The notes: generated by a model not told the origin, from the sequence alone. DNA of 64,000 nucleotides from Isoetes taiwanensis (GCA_021234155.1 JAJEKV010000296.1:124001-188000), one strand, 5' to 3'. Counted from the first letter of the stretch, positions 44,310 through 56,589 are shown. Program-made: numbers and translations.

Positions 44310-44545
44310 GCCACAGACGCCGAAACTTTTTCACAGACGAACGCGGAAAATCGGGCAGACGTCGAACACCGGCTACCGGCCAGACGCTTAAAGTTAGCTT
44401 AAAGCGTCGCTGAAAAACTTTTCGCTGCGAAAAAATCGGGTAGCGTGTGATACGCCAAAGTTAGACCACTTTTTAATGACGCAAAATTTAATTTTCGCGT
44501 CGCCGAAGTTTTTTCACAGACGCTTTCGGAATCTTCAGACGCTTA
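44310..44545. repeat. Interspersed .CAGACGC array, right
   Basis: Six copies of acagacg(c/a) or cagacgctt (about 44,312, 44,331, 44,355, 44,380, 44,515, 44,535) with gaaactttttcacagacg-like spacing. It resembles the array at 34.16-34.4 kb in motif, orientation and T-rich spacers. Confidence 0.7.
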
Positions 44546-45123
44546 AATTCTTTTTTCCGTCACTTCTGAGGTTTTTATCACGCTAAATCATTATTTTATT
44601 AAAAATACATATTTTTTGACTTTATACGCCGAGGAATTTTAATTTTGTAATGTGATAGAACCTATCCCTGAATCTAACTGCGGGAATTGGCTCTTTCAAT
44701 GGACTCGTGACATCGACATTACTCTAGAAACCAAGTTTCATGGGCGTAAGACCACCCTTCTCCAAGAAGCATCAAAATCGCCTCGCTTGTAGTCAATTGA
44801 CCTAGGTGGTCGCCTCCAAAATATTGCCATGTAGGGCTTTCGTGTTTCTTTCTTTGGCAAAACGGCATTGTAGCTTGGTCCCTAGACCGCCTCAGAACAT
44901 TTTTTAGTGTCCATCTCCCGGGCTTGGCCTCTCCTCTCCTCGATGAGGCGCCAAGAAAGTCCTGACCTTGTTCGACTTGGGGAGGAGTGCCAACTCTTTA
45001 AGTTCTTGAAGCTCCTCCAAAAATTCCAAAGGTTGTCATATGTCTTGCAAAAAATCCTAGTCATCATGTCCATGTCACCAATATCTTGCCATGTCACTCA
45101 AAGATTGCCAACATCACTACATG

Positions 45124-45309
45124 TAAAACGAAAGATGTACATTTTCCATTTTGACCTAGTCAAAGCTTGACTTTGCTTACTTGGCATACCATGTCACCAA
45201 TTGAGGGCCACATCCATATAGAACGAAAGATGTATATTTTTTCATCTTTGACCTAGTTAAAGCTTGACTTTGCTTACTTGGCATGCCACTCACCAATTGG
45301 AGGGTCACC
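45124..45309. repeat. Tandem duplication, ~95-bp unit
   Basis: Two units share aacgaaagatgta.attttt, tttgacctag.taaagcttga + ctttgcttacttggcat and caccaatt.gagggtcac. Each contains the near-palindrome agtcaaagcttgact. Confidence 0.85.
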
Positions 45310-45599
45310 TCATCTTTTTTCATGCTGTTTGTTGGTGCCAGAGTAACGACATCAAGATTCTATTATATCTCTATCTCTAACATATATTATTTTTGCCTGC
45401 ATTTTCCATAGAATCTATTTGAGAACAAAGGAATTAAGAAACTAGAATTTTCAATATATTTTAGTGTTGAATTCCTACTATGATGATCTAGTGAAGAGGG
45501 TAGAGACAAATGCCATTTTATTCAAAAGAGTGTCATTTGACATGCTCAGTTTGTTAACCTTGCTTTCAAAGATTCAAGATGATCAAGTTGCAAATAATG

Positions 45600-45718
45600 G
45601 TCACGTAAGGGAAATAATTTTGGATTAAGGGCATAAGAAATAGCACACGCCTATGATGGTCACAAAAAGGGAATAATTTTGGATTAAGGGCATGAGAAAT
45701 AGCACATGCCATCATGGA
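45600..45718. repeat. Tandem duplication, ~60-bp unit
   Basis: Two copies of ggtcac..aagggaa(a)taa + ttttggattaagggcat.ag + aaatagcaca.gcc (45,599 and 45,658). A weaker third copy lies at 45,740-45,800. Confidence 0.85.
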
Positions 45719-46165
45719 AGCATGCTCTTTGTTAAGGTGGTCATGTTAGGGCTTTTTGTTATGAAAGAAATTAATGATTATGGATTAAGGGCCTTGGTAT
45801 CAATAGTTGTTGCATATTTGAAGTTAAGGCAACATTTGTATGGAATGCTTATAACCAATGTAAAATCGAGGGTAGGATCAATTCAGGTGCATCCACCAAC
45901 CATGGCCCGCCACGCGTGGTGATTATTCCTTTAAAGAATGTTACTGATTTTTTTAGAGGAGACGACGACAAATTTTTTTTCTATGCTCTTCTTCCTTATT
46001 TAGACCTTTTCGGGTTTTCACCCCGATTCTCGGCATTTTCAACTCACATTATGGCCCTTCACCTCGCATTCGGCGATTTCATCCTCCCAGAATTGATCCT
46101 ACCCTATGATTTCCGTTTCAAGAAACACCGGGGCTTAAATTAGGGGTGTCGCCCGATTCTGCCTT

Positions 46166-46375
46166 CAAAGAAGAGGGGCATTATTTGAGGTGGAAAAGCA
46201 ACAAATATCTTAAAGAAATTGACTTGTTAAAAGGATATTTGTATACAAGAAACACCCGGGGCTTAAATTTCGCCCGGGGTGTTTCTTGTATACAAATATC
46301 CTTTTGGAACAAGTCAATTTCTTTTATAAGATATTTGTTGCTTTTCCACCTCAAATAATGCCCCCCACTTCTTTG
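46166..46375. repeat. Foldback with ~97-bp near-perfect arms and 9-base loop
   Basis: The arm 46,166-46,262 (caaagaagaggggcattatt … aacacccggggc) is mirrored by 46,272-46,375 with a handful of mismatches. The loop is ttaaatttc. Just upstream, 46,115-46,150 repeats the hairpin tip (aagaaacaccggggcttaaa). The arms include ggtggaaaagcaacaaatat. Transcribed, this would be a long hairpin RNA. Confidence 0.92.
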
Positions 46376-46840
46376 AGCTTGCTTGTAGCCTATATAAAAA
46401 AGGAAATACATATTCGAGAATTGTGCGCAATGGATCGAAGACCATAGATGCTACATTGTTTAATATCACGTAATGCACAACATGCCCCAAACCTAAGGAA
46501 GATTTGGAAGGGCCGATTATGGAAAATGTTGGGGCCATAGGTCCATGGCCAAACTAACAAGGATGTGCATGTAAGCACACGCCCTAGCCACTTTGACCAT
46601 GGCCATATGGCTGAATATAGCATGACCCATCGAAAAAAAACGCAAAATGAAACATACATGTTGAAAATTAAAGTTCAATTAAAAAAAATATTATGTAGTA
46701 AGAAAAGTGTAATGCAAACCGAGAAACCGAGATGGGCGCCCAGATTTTAGCTAGCATGGGACGGCCCCATTTGCGCATCTTCGTGAGTCTCATCCTATTG
46801 GTTAACTAACCTAGGCCAATTTCAGCCCTAGCCGGTTTCC

Positions 46841-47263
46841 TTGGAAACCCCACCAGGATTCAGTTCAAGCGTAGCTCCACTTCCGGATCTCCAAACTCGG
46901 ACCTCACCACTTTCCATGGCGGATCTCTATGGGCTTGCTTCTTACCCGCATGAATTTCGTGATCAGACTCCCTTTTGCTCTAACACCGCGCCATACCTAT
47001 TCTTCTCGCTCAGTATTTATATCCTTGCTTGTGTTTCTCTTTTTTTCTTGGCTATAAAAATGCGTGGCTTTGTCTTCTACCCGTTTCTTTTTTCTCTTGG
47101 CCGTAATCAAAAATGCACGGGGCTTTTTCTTCTACCTTGGCCATCTCATTTGGGAGTTTTTCTTGCAAATTGGGGCAATTCACCGAGCTTTGGAGCACAG
47201 ATCATCGGCCATTTGCTTGATTCTGGTATCCATTTCATGGTCGTTTCCGTTTTTCTATTTTAG
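46841..47263 (+). CDS. Reading frame with a membrane segment, unknown function
   Basis: A 140-residue frame starts METPPGFSSSVAPLP, has a hydrophilic N-terminal 55 residues, then a strongly hydrophobic run (LFFSLSIYILACVSLFFLAI) and a second hydrophobic end. A plausible TC-rich leader precedes it and an intron could start after about 47,230. No family recognised; the frame could also be chance. Confidence 0.3.
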   Translation: METPPGFSSSVAPLPDLQTRTSPLSMADLYGLASYPHEFRDQTPFCSNTAPYLFFSLSIYILACVSLFFLAIKMRGFVFYPFLFSLGRNQKCTGLFLLPWPSHLGVFLANWGNSPSFGAQIIGHLLDSGIHFMVVSVFLF

Positions 47264-48483
47264 TGTCCTTCAATATTTCTGTTGTACTCTTGTATGCTGC
47301 AGGTTATCAAGGCTATCACTGAAGATCAGGGTAGCCCTTAAGGATGAAAGTTCGCCAAAAGGCTATTTTTTAAGGGTATCGAGAAATTTTGACGCTATGG
47401 TTTAGTAGGGCCCGTTATAGATCAAAAAAATTAAATTAGTCAACTTTTCTACAAACAAATCTCACTCCACTTGAAAATTCGCCACATCCACTAAGCGTCA
47501 TAACTATGGATTTGCCTTATCCTCTACCCTCCTTCTCGAAGATTTATATTCTAGGCTTTCTTCATAACCTAATCTATTCTCCATATCCATCCAGGTACAT
47601 ATGATAATTTTAAGAGCTATTTTTGTAGCTACTTTGTTTCAAATACTTCAAAGGATGCACTGGAGAGTATTTTTTTAGAGACCTCCCGTTTGTTAGATTT
47701 ATTTTATCTACAAGGATAAGCCACGTTCGCATTTGCAAAGGTTAAGTTGTGGTATTGCATCATGCAACTACATCTATAATGTGTTTGTGTCCTTGATTAA
47801 ATATGGATGCTGGTGAATAAAATTTCACCACAGAAATTGCACTTGAAAAATAAAGACACTTAAATCTTGGCAAAATAATATTGGATATAATTCGCCTAGA
47901 TTTCTATAAAAAACATTCATGTGTAGAAAACATTCGCCGGCATAACTAACCTTGCAACTCTATTATTCGCCCGACCTTCTAAATTATGCTTAGACAAATT
48001 TGGCCTTAAAGGCAACCCTGCTGAAGATGGCTAATGCAAAAAGAGAAGTAATATTTTGTCTTTGTTATTTTTTTTGTTTCAAGAGCTGTTAGAGAGTCAC
48101 TGATGACGATTTCCTCCATAGGATCACACCACATTTCTTGGAAAGCGGGATCAGCCCGGGATTTTGTGGTTGTTTATCTTTCTTTGCATGGTGTTTATAT
48201 ATGTCCACAAATGCACTAAATGCTTCGCTAGATGGCCACTTACAAGCAACTCTACGGGTTTATTTCCTAACTTGAGATTTGACATGTGCCAATTTTTGCT
48301 TCTTAATTTGTAATGATCTTGCAACTTTGACAGAAATAGCAAAAGCTCCTCGGGCCCCCCCTCGGTTTCAAAGATGAAGTTGCAAAATTGTCGGTTGTCC
48401 TTTCTTGAGCAATTTTTGAAGGATCTTGGGGCGTAGGACCGAAAGTGTGTAGTATCTGGGGGCAGTCTTTTTATATGGTGTGT
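47264..48483. other. AT-rich stretch without supported gene
   Basis: No sustained frame. Some coding-like text lies near 48,100-48,200 and 48,340-48,480 and may belong to the GRPA3-like gene that ends at 48,629. Confidence 0.4.
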
Positions 48484-48629
48484 TGGACACCATATGCGAG
48501 GGGGGCATGGGTATGGTCATGGACATGGCTATGGTGGCTCTGTGCATTATAAACATGGTCATGGCCTAAAATGAAGCATTTTAAGCATAAGCACCACAAG
48601 TTAGGGAAGTTTAGCAAATGGGAGTAAGA
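48484..48629 (+). pseudogene. Gly/His-rich C-terminus of a GRPA3-like protein
   Basis: Proteins of the GRPA3 (rhodopsin-like, XYPPX) type have a Pro/Tyr-rich half, a short Ala-rich membrane segment and a Gly/His/Lys-rich tail. Here GGHGYGHGHGYGGSVHYKHG is read at about 48,500-48,560, and after one frame change KHFKHKHHKLGKFSKWE and a TAA at 48,627, matching the family's His/Lys/Phe-rich tail ending in KW. The Pro/Tyr-rich and membrane parts are not visible upstream, so either an intron intervenes or only the end remains. Confidence 0.5.
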
Positions 48630-50681
48630 ATCATGAGGTCCGTCGGTTGGAACAATCTTTTGTAATAATCTGTTTCTACCGTAACAACTGTTTTTTTATT
48701 CTATTGTATTTAGGTCCCAATGGGATCAATCTTTGAAGTTTTGGCCATATAAAAGCAAATGGATCAAAAATAATTGTACCATTATAAAGACATTCTTTGA
48801 AGAAAAAACTTAGAACTTGGAACTTAGAATTTTCATTGCAATCTAACATTATTATGCTTTATGGATTTGTTTGGGTTCAATTCCCAAAAAGGCTTTCCTA
48901 AAATAAACAAGAAAATATGTCTTCATGATATTTAATATTTAATAATAAATAATATTTTTTTATTTGAAAAGTATGCCACGTGTTGATATGTAATTGGTTA
49001 ATAACAATGCTTTTTTTAATTAAAATATTTGCCACGTGTTCATATTTTATGGGTTAAAAGGCACATTAAAACAACACCTAATTTTTTCTATAGGTTAATA
49101 ATAATGCTTTTCTACATGTCCTTACTTTTGGAAAACAATATCTAGGAGCATTAAAACAATAGCTAGATTTAAGTAACACATGTGCTACTTTCTTAAATAA
49201 CGTGTACTTCTTTTTTTTTAAAAACCACTTTACTTTGACATTGTACTTTCATTTTCCACATGTAGTAATATCTAAATCTACACATGTTATTTTGAAGGAA
49301 AAAAATACATGGTTTAGCTAAAAACTACAAGTAAAAAAAAAAACATGAGATAGAAAAAAGAAAAAGAACTGTCCTTTTCAATTTTCCACGTGTACCAATA
49401 TTTAAATTTACAAGTGTTATTTAGAAAACAAACAACGCGTGGCTCCTCCAAAAAGCAACGGTCAAGGAAAAACCACATGTTGACAAAAATTTGCTAAAAC
49501 AATGGTAAAAAAAAGACACGTTGACAAAAAAACAAAAAGGTGCCAGAAAAACCAGGGTGGATTTTTTTGCCAAAAAACCACTGTCTCTTTGTGCAAATCC
49601 GGATAAACGGGCCATGTGGACTTTTGGGGCCATTTTGGTGTTGTTTTTGGCATAAAACAACACTTCCGTACAAGTAAAAAACAACTGTGGACCAAAAATT
49701 GAGGTTAGTGTGCACAAAATGGCATCCCACAGCTAGAATAATAGGAAGAACCTTCTGCAAATACATCATTGCACATGTACTCGATGTTCCTCAATCTGCA
49801 GATAGGTTAAAAAGTTCAATAAAAAACTAAAGAGAAGAATTTTATAGCCATACGTGGAGTTTATCAAGGCACCACTTAGGCTCTTTTCCATAAAAGCAAA
49901 GCATGGGTTTTAATCACATGAAATTGTTGGAAGTAGACAACTAAGTGGAATAATTGCTCCAACCAAAGGTGTACAGTCAATATTTGCATGCAATGCAGGT
50001 TTAGCTGAGCACAATAGCACTTAATGCCATGGGTTGATGTCGACACCACTTTGTATAACCGATTGCATTCTTGCTACAAACCTTATATGTTTGACATATT
50101 AATTATAGGAGCAAACCCAATTCTTCACAGTTCTTGCTGCAATTTTGGCTTCCCCACCATTGTAACAATGCAAATATTCAAGCTAAATTATCGGACTTGG
50201 TAGTCTTTGTGTTATTTGTGATAACAGAAACCTAGATGCACTTTGCAAGAAGACATGTAAAGTTTAGGAAATAAAGACTTCATTACAATAGAAATATCAG
50301 GGCCTATCACTTGTTTAAATCTGATTCTATTTCCAAAACACTTGTTCCAAGATGTATGAATATGCTAGAGGATACGATTTGCCTAAAGGAATTTGGAGCC
50401 AAAGAATGATAAAATACAACTTACTTCTCCAACTATTATATAAAAGCATCTTACGGAACCTCACCTTTCCAACAGACTTCAGGTACTTTTTACCTTTTGC
50501 CCTCAGATTAGAAATAGAAAAAAGTTAGAAGACTGTTTGGTTATTTCCAACTTAGGGATGCCAATATTTTACCTGTTTCTTTAGCGTTATTATATCACCA
50601 ACCTAACAGATGTAATGTTGGTGTCAGTGGATGAAAGAGTATGTTTTTGAGTGCCAGTAATAGCATTTCACCAGGACATCT
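48630..50681. other. AT-rich intergenic stretch left of copy B
   Basis: Holds homopolymer-rich sequence and paired gccacgtgtt sites (48,974 and 49,031), related cacgtg/cacatgt motifs at 49,250-49,450, and overlapping minus-strand frames at 49,421-49,769 that look like composition artefacts. From about 49,900 the sequence looks cleaner. It could include the left flank of the 13-kb repeat, which cannot be compared because copy A starts at the window edge. Confidence 0.5.
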
Positions 50682-51402
50682 GTTTCTAGTGGCAATATTG
50701 CATTATTTGCTATTCCTTTCCAACCTATGCAAGCCTGCAGACCAAATTATTTTGACAAATTGTCCCCATCACCTGAAAACCTGAAAGATCAGTTTATCTG
50801 TTATAGTATTTTAAACATCTGGGGACCTGTAAAATCAAAATGAGTACCAAGATGCTTGAAAAGACGCAACTTCTAGTTGTATATTTCTTCCATACTTTTT
50901 CAAATGTCATATAGCAAAAACCTTCAGCAACTGGATCCTCTTTATTTTCTTGGTTATAAGGGGGCCTTCCTAGAACTTGAGCGATCTGATAAGGGGGCAT
51001 TTCGTCCCGCAATAAATTTGTAGATACATTTTTCATTGTAGTAGGGGCAAGAAAATTTACATTTGGCATAGGGTATGCCATTGTGAAGCAACATGACAGC
51101 ATATTGTTTATGTTTATCTTGTGGAATAACTTAGCTTTTCCAGATTGCTGCACATTACAACAAAATCTTTTAAACTTCTCAATAGTGTTTTTTCTCAGGC
51201 TGACCATGGCAATTTTGGTAAAGATGAAATGTTGCCACCCATTGAAAGCAAGCATACTTTATTTGTTTTGTTTCAAGAGAAGCATGAGAAGCCGCCTATG
51301 TATTGGCTTGAGAATGTTAGCTCCAAATTGTCGGTATTGGCTACAATAATTGAATACCAATATAAAACCTATGATTGCTTGCCATTTGCAAATTGGGAAT
51401 AG
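50682..51402 (+). CDS. Unrecognised spliced gene, copy B (3' exons)
   Basis: This is a candidate three-exon gene end of unknown function. The last exon would start after ttttttctcag near 51,199 and read in one frame to TAG at 51,400-51,402. It is hydrophilic and includes GKDEMLPPIESKHTLFVLF and ends in PFANWE. An earlier piece near 50,905-51,025 reads DPLYFLGYKGAFLELERSDK, and one near 50,730-50,830 contains NYFDKLSPSPENLKDQF. Joins between these are inferred. Spacing to the alcohol dehydrogenase remnant downstream is about 1.3 kb and transcription would converge. A 153-codon minus-strand frame over the same bases is judged a shadow. Confidence 0.35.
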
Positions 51403-52177
51403 ATTTTGACCATAATGCCTTAAATACATTCTCATATGTTAAACCTTGAGGAATCGCTGATGTTAACATCATCATGTAGCCACACAAATGAATAGATGGG
51501 GTATGGAATGTTAAACCTGATTGCATGTAGAATATGGCAAAGGAATAAAAGCTGCACTATCCATTAATAAAGATTAGGAAAAGATATTCAAATCGGTGGA
51601 GCACAACAATTCGTACCTAAGAAGTAAGATATACAGATGCCCGATGCTTTCTGTAAGAGCCGTCTCGATGCCATAGCCATAAAATATGTCGCAATCTTTT
51701 CTTTCACAGAAGTAGACTATAGCAACAGAAGAGCGGAAGCCACATATTCATCGAGAAGAAACCACCACATCTCGATCTAGGGCAGGGAGATCCGAGATCC
51801 GGTGCCTATGGTTTTTTTTTTAGGGTAAAAGAAAAGGTTGAGTTTGTGTGGACGGTCAGATGGATCAAATAAGCATAGACCGTCAGATCTAGGGCGCGAT
51901 GCACTACTTACACCAAAACATTATAATAAAAGATGGGGAGGGAGCTTGCTCATTTTCCTGCTGATCACCTGCAAGTGACTGCTTAAGCAAATCATAGCCA
52001 AACCAGCGGCCTAGTTTCCATGATGTGCGTGAAGAATTCAGTCAGCCTCGAAGCATATTGCAGGCCCACAAGAAATGACCAAATCGTGAAAATTGTGAAA
52101 TCTGTTTCATTTTTGCTTTCAAGCCATTGATTGGTGGAATATTCCAGTTATACTCCCCTCTCTCAAGGAAGAACGGC

Positions 52178-53809
52178 ACAGACCCACGCTGCTCCAATCC
52201 CAGCGCTCCAAAAAATAAAGAGGAGGAATCGTGTTGCAACTCCACAGGATTGTATTTGCAGACCATCCCAAGAAAAAGCATCCAAAGAAATAAGACTATT
52301 ACATCAAACAAGCTGCTCAAACTGTCTGACATATACCATTTTTTATACAATACTGTACCTAAATCATAGTCTTAACCATTGCGAGAATAGGCTTCTTTTA
52401 GTACAAAACAAATTGTGGAATGACGTGATATATGGAGCAACTTTGTGGCGTGATATATGGAGCAACTTTTGTTTCTATTGTGATAACTATCAAGCAATTT
52501 TACATTGTGAAACTTGTTACCTCATAAGTACCTCGATTGTTACATTCTCGTGTTAAATTGTAATTTGCAAGTGGAGATAGAGTTGCAGGTTTTGATTCCT
52601 GGATGCAACATCACGTAAATCCCACCCGGTCGCTTATTACGCAAATTTACAAACCTTTCTTATTATAGAAAGTGCCACATAAGTATCAACTCTCAAAATT
52701 GGGAGTAATCAGTATTTGGTACAAAAAAAAGCAGAAACAAAAAACTCCAGAGTTGCTCCTACTCAGTCCCTGTATGCAAGACACATCGTAGGCATTTTCC
52801 ATCAATCAGCAATTGGAATGCTTCATTGATTCTAGAGAATTCATAATTGTGAGTGATGAAGTCATCCAAATTCAGCCCCCGCAGATAGTTGATGTAAACC
52901 GCTTTAGATAATTCGCAAACACATTATCCTAGAAAACAGATCTAAAAGACAAATACCGTAAGCACTAACCTTATTCATGTATTTCTTCACAAGGCCCACG
53001 CTGCTCCAATCCCAGCGCTCCAAAAAATAAAGAGGAGGAATCGTGTTGCAACTCCACAGGATTGTATTTGCAGACCATCCCAAGAAAAAGCATCCAAAGA
53101 AATAAGACTATTACATCAAACAAGCTGCTCAAACTGTCTGACACATACCATTTTTTATACAATACTGTACCTAAATCATAGTCTTAACCATTGCGAGAAT
53201 AGGCTTCTTTTAGTACAAAACAAATTGTGGAATGACGTGATATATGGAGCAACTTTGTGGCGTGATATATGGAGCAACTTTTGTTTCTATTGTGATAACT
53301 ATCAAGCAATTTTACATTGTGAAACTTGTTACCTCATAAGTACCCTGATTGTTACATTCTGTGTTAAATTGTAATTTGCAAGTGGAGATAGAGTTGCGGT
53401 GTTTTGATTCTCGATGCAACATCACGTAAATCCCACCCCGGGTCGCTTATTACGCAAATTTACAAACCTTTCTTATTATAGAAAGTGCCACATAAGTATC
53501 AACTCTCAAAATTGGGAGCAATCATATTGCTGGTACAAAAAGCGTAAACAAAAACTCAGAGTTGCTCCTACGCCCCCCTCAGATGCAAGACACATCGTAG
53601 GCATTTTCCATCGATCAAGAATTGAATGCTTCATTGATTCTAGAGAATTCATAATTGTGGAGTGATGAAGTCATCCAAATTCAGCTCCCCCGCAGATTCA
53701 AGCAAAAACCGGGTTTAGATAATTCGCGGCAAAAACACATTATCCTAGAAAACAGATCTAAAAGACAAATACCGTAGCACTAACCTTATTCATGTATTTC
53801 TTCACAAGG
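52178..53809. repeat. Tandem duplication of a ~0.81-kb unit, copy B
   Basis: This is the copy-B counterpart of the 0.8-kb tandem pair: units about 52,178-52,993 and 52,994-53,809. Each carries the alcohol dehydrogenase last exon on the minus strand. The two B units are more alike over their first 450 bases than either is to the A units at CAG/CTG positions, which fits copy-wise sequence error rather than independent divergence. Confidence 0.9.
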
Positions 53810-53953
53810 CCATTGATGTCACTCCTCCTCTCAGTAGTTTCCAAAGAAGGTTCCAAATAATGTTCGACCATACAGAAATTACCCGGATGGATGATGGAAA
53901 CCTCTTTTCCGGCATCATCCAATCCTGCAACTACAAAATTTCTACCCCAGCCC
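52750..53953 (-). pseudogene. Zinc alcohol dehydrogenase, last two exons (copy B)
   Basis: Same remnant as at 2,056-3,232. The penultimate exon spans about 53,953-53,785 and includes the residues DDAGKEVSIIHP, typical of the coenzyme-domain/catalytic-domain return strand, then KKYMNK before the donor at 53,784. Last-exon copies lie near 53,690-53,560 and 52,883-52,750. Each shows FITHNYEFSRINEAF-type sequence with different small indels from copy A. In copy B one acceptor region retains ctgcgg where a ctgcag acceptor is expected. No 5' exons are present. Confidence 0.72.
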
Positions 53954-54250
53954 CGCGATCAACGGGTTTGGGTTTTTTAAGGAGATGTACTCTTTGCCAT
54001 GTGGTAGACTTTAATGCCATGTGGTAGACTTTATCGAATGCATGTGCTTTAAACTTTATCGCTCACAATGCAAATGCATGTGCTCTAGACTTACATATGT
54101 TCACAATAAATAGGAATCGGTGATAGTTTTAATCACAAATGTCTCCTATCAGATGATCTGTGCAAACAACGAATATGAAAAAGAGTGTTGACTCCATCGC
54201 CTTGTAAATTACAAACCGGTATGGAACCCGTTGCAGCCTTCAAATTTCAC

Positions 54251-54256
54251 TATAAA
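54251..54256 (+). promoter_or_regulatory. TATA box of the agglutinin/aerolysin-like gene, copy B
   Basis: Same element as at 3,521: TATAAA followed after 78 bases by the candidate start ATG at 54,334, with the same TC-rich leader between them. Confidence 0.6.
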
Positions 54257-54333
54257 ATGGCGGGGCTTTCGCCCCTTCGCTTTCTCAAGCCGAAGTCGTT
54301 TCTTCTTCTCTTCTTGTTTTGCTTTCCCGCATC

Positions 54334-55839
54334 ATGGTCGCAAAAAGGTGATCCGAGGATACAATGCCATCAAATGACAATGGAATGTATCTCACACTTG
54401 ACATGCATGGCACTACGCCATATCTCACTTTCGCAGAGAAAATGACGCGCTTTTGCAGCCCACCATCCGCTTCTACAATTCCACTGATGGCAATGCTTGT
54501 GATATCGCGGTAAAGAAATGGCCATTTCAGCGGGCGTAATTCGTAAGCCTTCATCGCTGGCCGACGGGAGGAATATCCCGATTCTCGCAAATCTAGATGC
54601 GCCGCTTTAAGGTCGTGGACTCGACTCGTGAACTCATGGCTTTCACCGCAAGAGACAACTCAGTCCTCAATAGATTCTACAACCAAAGTGGGTATTCAAA
54701 CTACAAAGCCTTGGAGGAGAAGGCCAACCGGGGACGTTGGTGGAGGTGAGCGATGCTAAGGATTACGCCTATTCCTCCCCCTTATTCTGTCATTCATGGG
54801 GGACAACAATCGCTTGATCCAAATTTCTACAATTTAACGCAGATCATGCATGGCAGAAATTAATGGTGGAAGCAGCCCATCGCCGCGCTTTTCTTACCAG
54901 GTAATCCCTCTTGTTGATGGATCCGCGGGCAAGAAGAGTGCCAAGAACGGCTTTTATTACGCCGCAAGAGTCTAATTGGATATGGGCCGACACCACCGGG
55001 GGAGAATGCTTTGGCTTCCGATAACCTAGATTGCCATTTTGAACCCGTGGAGGCTAAGCACTAGTATGGTGGCACTCAAGAGCATGGCTAATGGTAAGTT
55101 TCTCAAACGCTTTGATCGACTAATCGAAAGTTGCCTCAATGCAAACAGTGAAGACACCAATGATGATACTACACTGCCTCAAAGAGCCCGGCCGGCAAGT
55201 GCACCGTATTCAATGTTGTCTACCTTCGAGTCACGCGCAAATGACACAGAAACACCAATGATCGTGAGGGAAAAGGCTCGCTTCCAATAACACAACACGT
55301 GATGCTACATTCATCGGCCCATGTTGAGATCTCGAATAACCGCCACCACCTCCATTAATTTTACAAATACCTATACATTTAGCGAAAGTGTCCACCGAAT
55401 TTGAGGCGGGAATACCTTTCGTTGGGGATGGAAAGGCTGGCATAGAGATTGGTGCGTAGCAGCCATTCGCTACTTAACCGGGGAACAACTACGTAAACTA
55501 TATTGTCCTTGCAGATCAATATCGTGTCACCGTGCCGCCGGAGAAACGGTAATAGCAACAACTTATCCAAGCAAGACTAGTTGAATTGAATTGAATTAAT
55601 TTGATCTAACCAAGCGATTGTGGGTACTATGATAGGTTATCGCGGATGCTGGAATGCACCACGCAAAACTTCAGATTCCTTTCACGCACGATGAGAAGAT
55701 TGTAGACTCTGAAGGCATTGAGCACCCTGCAGAGCATCATATTGATGGTTTCTTTGAAGGCGTGTGTGCTTACAATATTGACGCTGTGATAAGCAAGAAT
55801 GACAATGCACAGAACAAAGTCGTCCCAGCTTTAAAGTAG
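54334..55839 (+). pseudogene. Amaranthin-type agglutinin with aerolysin-like C-terminal module, copy B (broken)
   Basis: This is the counterpart of 3,602-5,102 with the same domain order and different breaks. Here the N-terminal segment NGMYLTLDMHGTTPYLTF (from about 54,381) reads without the copy-A insertions. The second trefoil signature continues in frame into FLKRFDRLIESCLN (55,095-55,140). The last 61 codons to TAG at 55,839 form one open frame containing EHHIDGFFEGVCAYNIDAV. The aerolysin-like strand AGIPFVGDGK lies near 55,405-55,434. Several frameshifts remain between these pieces. Because breaks fall at different places in the two copies, sequence error is as likely as real decay. 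Confidence 0.62.
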
Positions 55840-56589
55840 AAGAAACAAACCTCTTTTCCTTGCATACATATAGTACTACATACTTAAATAATCATCTCAC
55901 CTTTGTAGATTGAAAACGCAAGCTCCTGGATTGACATTATATGGAGGTTTTATTAAGTATATCTTTATATTATGAAATTACTAAAAAAGTGCCCCGTGGT
56001 TGTCGGGCTTTTCTTTGGGATTAGATTCCAAAGTTAATAAAGATATGGTTAAGAATGTTAGTTGGCATATATGATCGCTTTTTTCTTAGTAATTTTTATT
56101 AAGTTTAAGGAATACAACATATGAGGTAAGCTAACCTTTATATGCCCAAGAACAATCCATAGCAGTAGTATAGCTTAGTTTTGCCGTAAATTGTTCTACC
56201 AAAATGCCATAAATGCTAGTATGCAAAATGTTTAGGTCATACCATGCAAGTTGTGTCACCAAGTACACAATTGATAAAGATACAATTCTCTACATGAGCA
56301 TAACTCAACTCCATCTTTTTCTTATTTGTATGTCTTTGAATTAATTTAACAAATTTACTTTCAAAATAGTAACAACAAAAAATCACTTCTATGTATCACA
56401 TTCTATGTCATCCAAGACATGGTCAAAATTGTAGAATATTCTAAATGTGCTCATGGTCTGAAGTGTGAAGTAAAACACCAAGTCGCTTAAATAATTTGCC
56501 GGTGAGTTCAAGAAGTTCATCCATTTGCCCAGTTTTGCAAATTTTTAACCCCAACAAAATAGAATATTAAATGTTATATGGTCATAGCT

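Noticed and set aside
46146-46411. Two opposite-strand frames with nearly the same protein sequence
   Set aside because: They are the two arms of the foldback at 46,166-46,375 read from either strand, not a pair of genes.
49421-49769. Three overlapping minus-strand frames of 77-98 codons
   Set aside because: Phe/Trp/Lys-rich translations of a homopolymer-rich stretch, no motif, mutually overlapping.
50794-51255. A 153-codon minus-strand open frame, among the longest in the window
   Set aside because: It is not conserved in copy A, has transmembrane-like AT-driven composition at its end, and overlaps plus-strand segments with better exon edges and copy-to-copy conservation.
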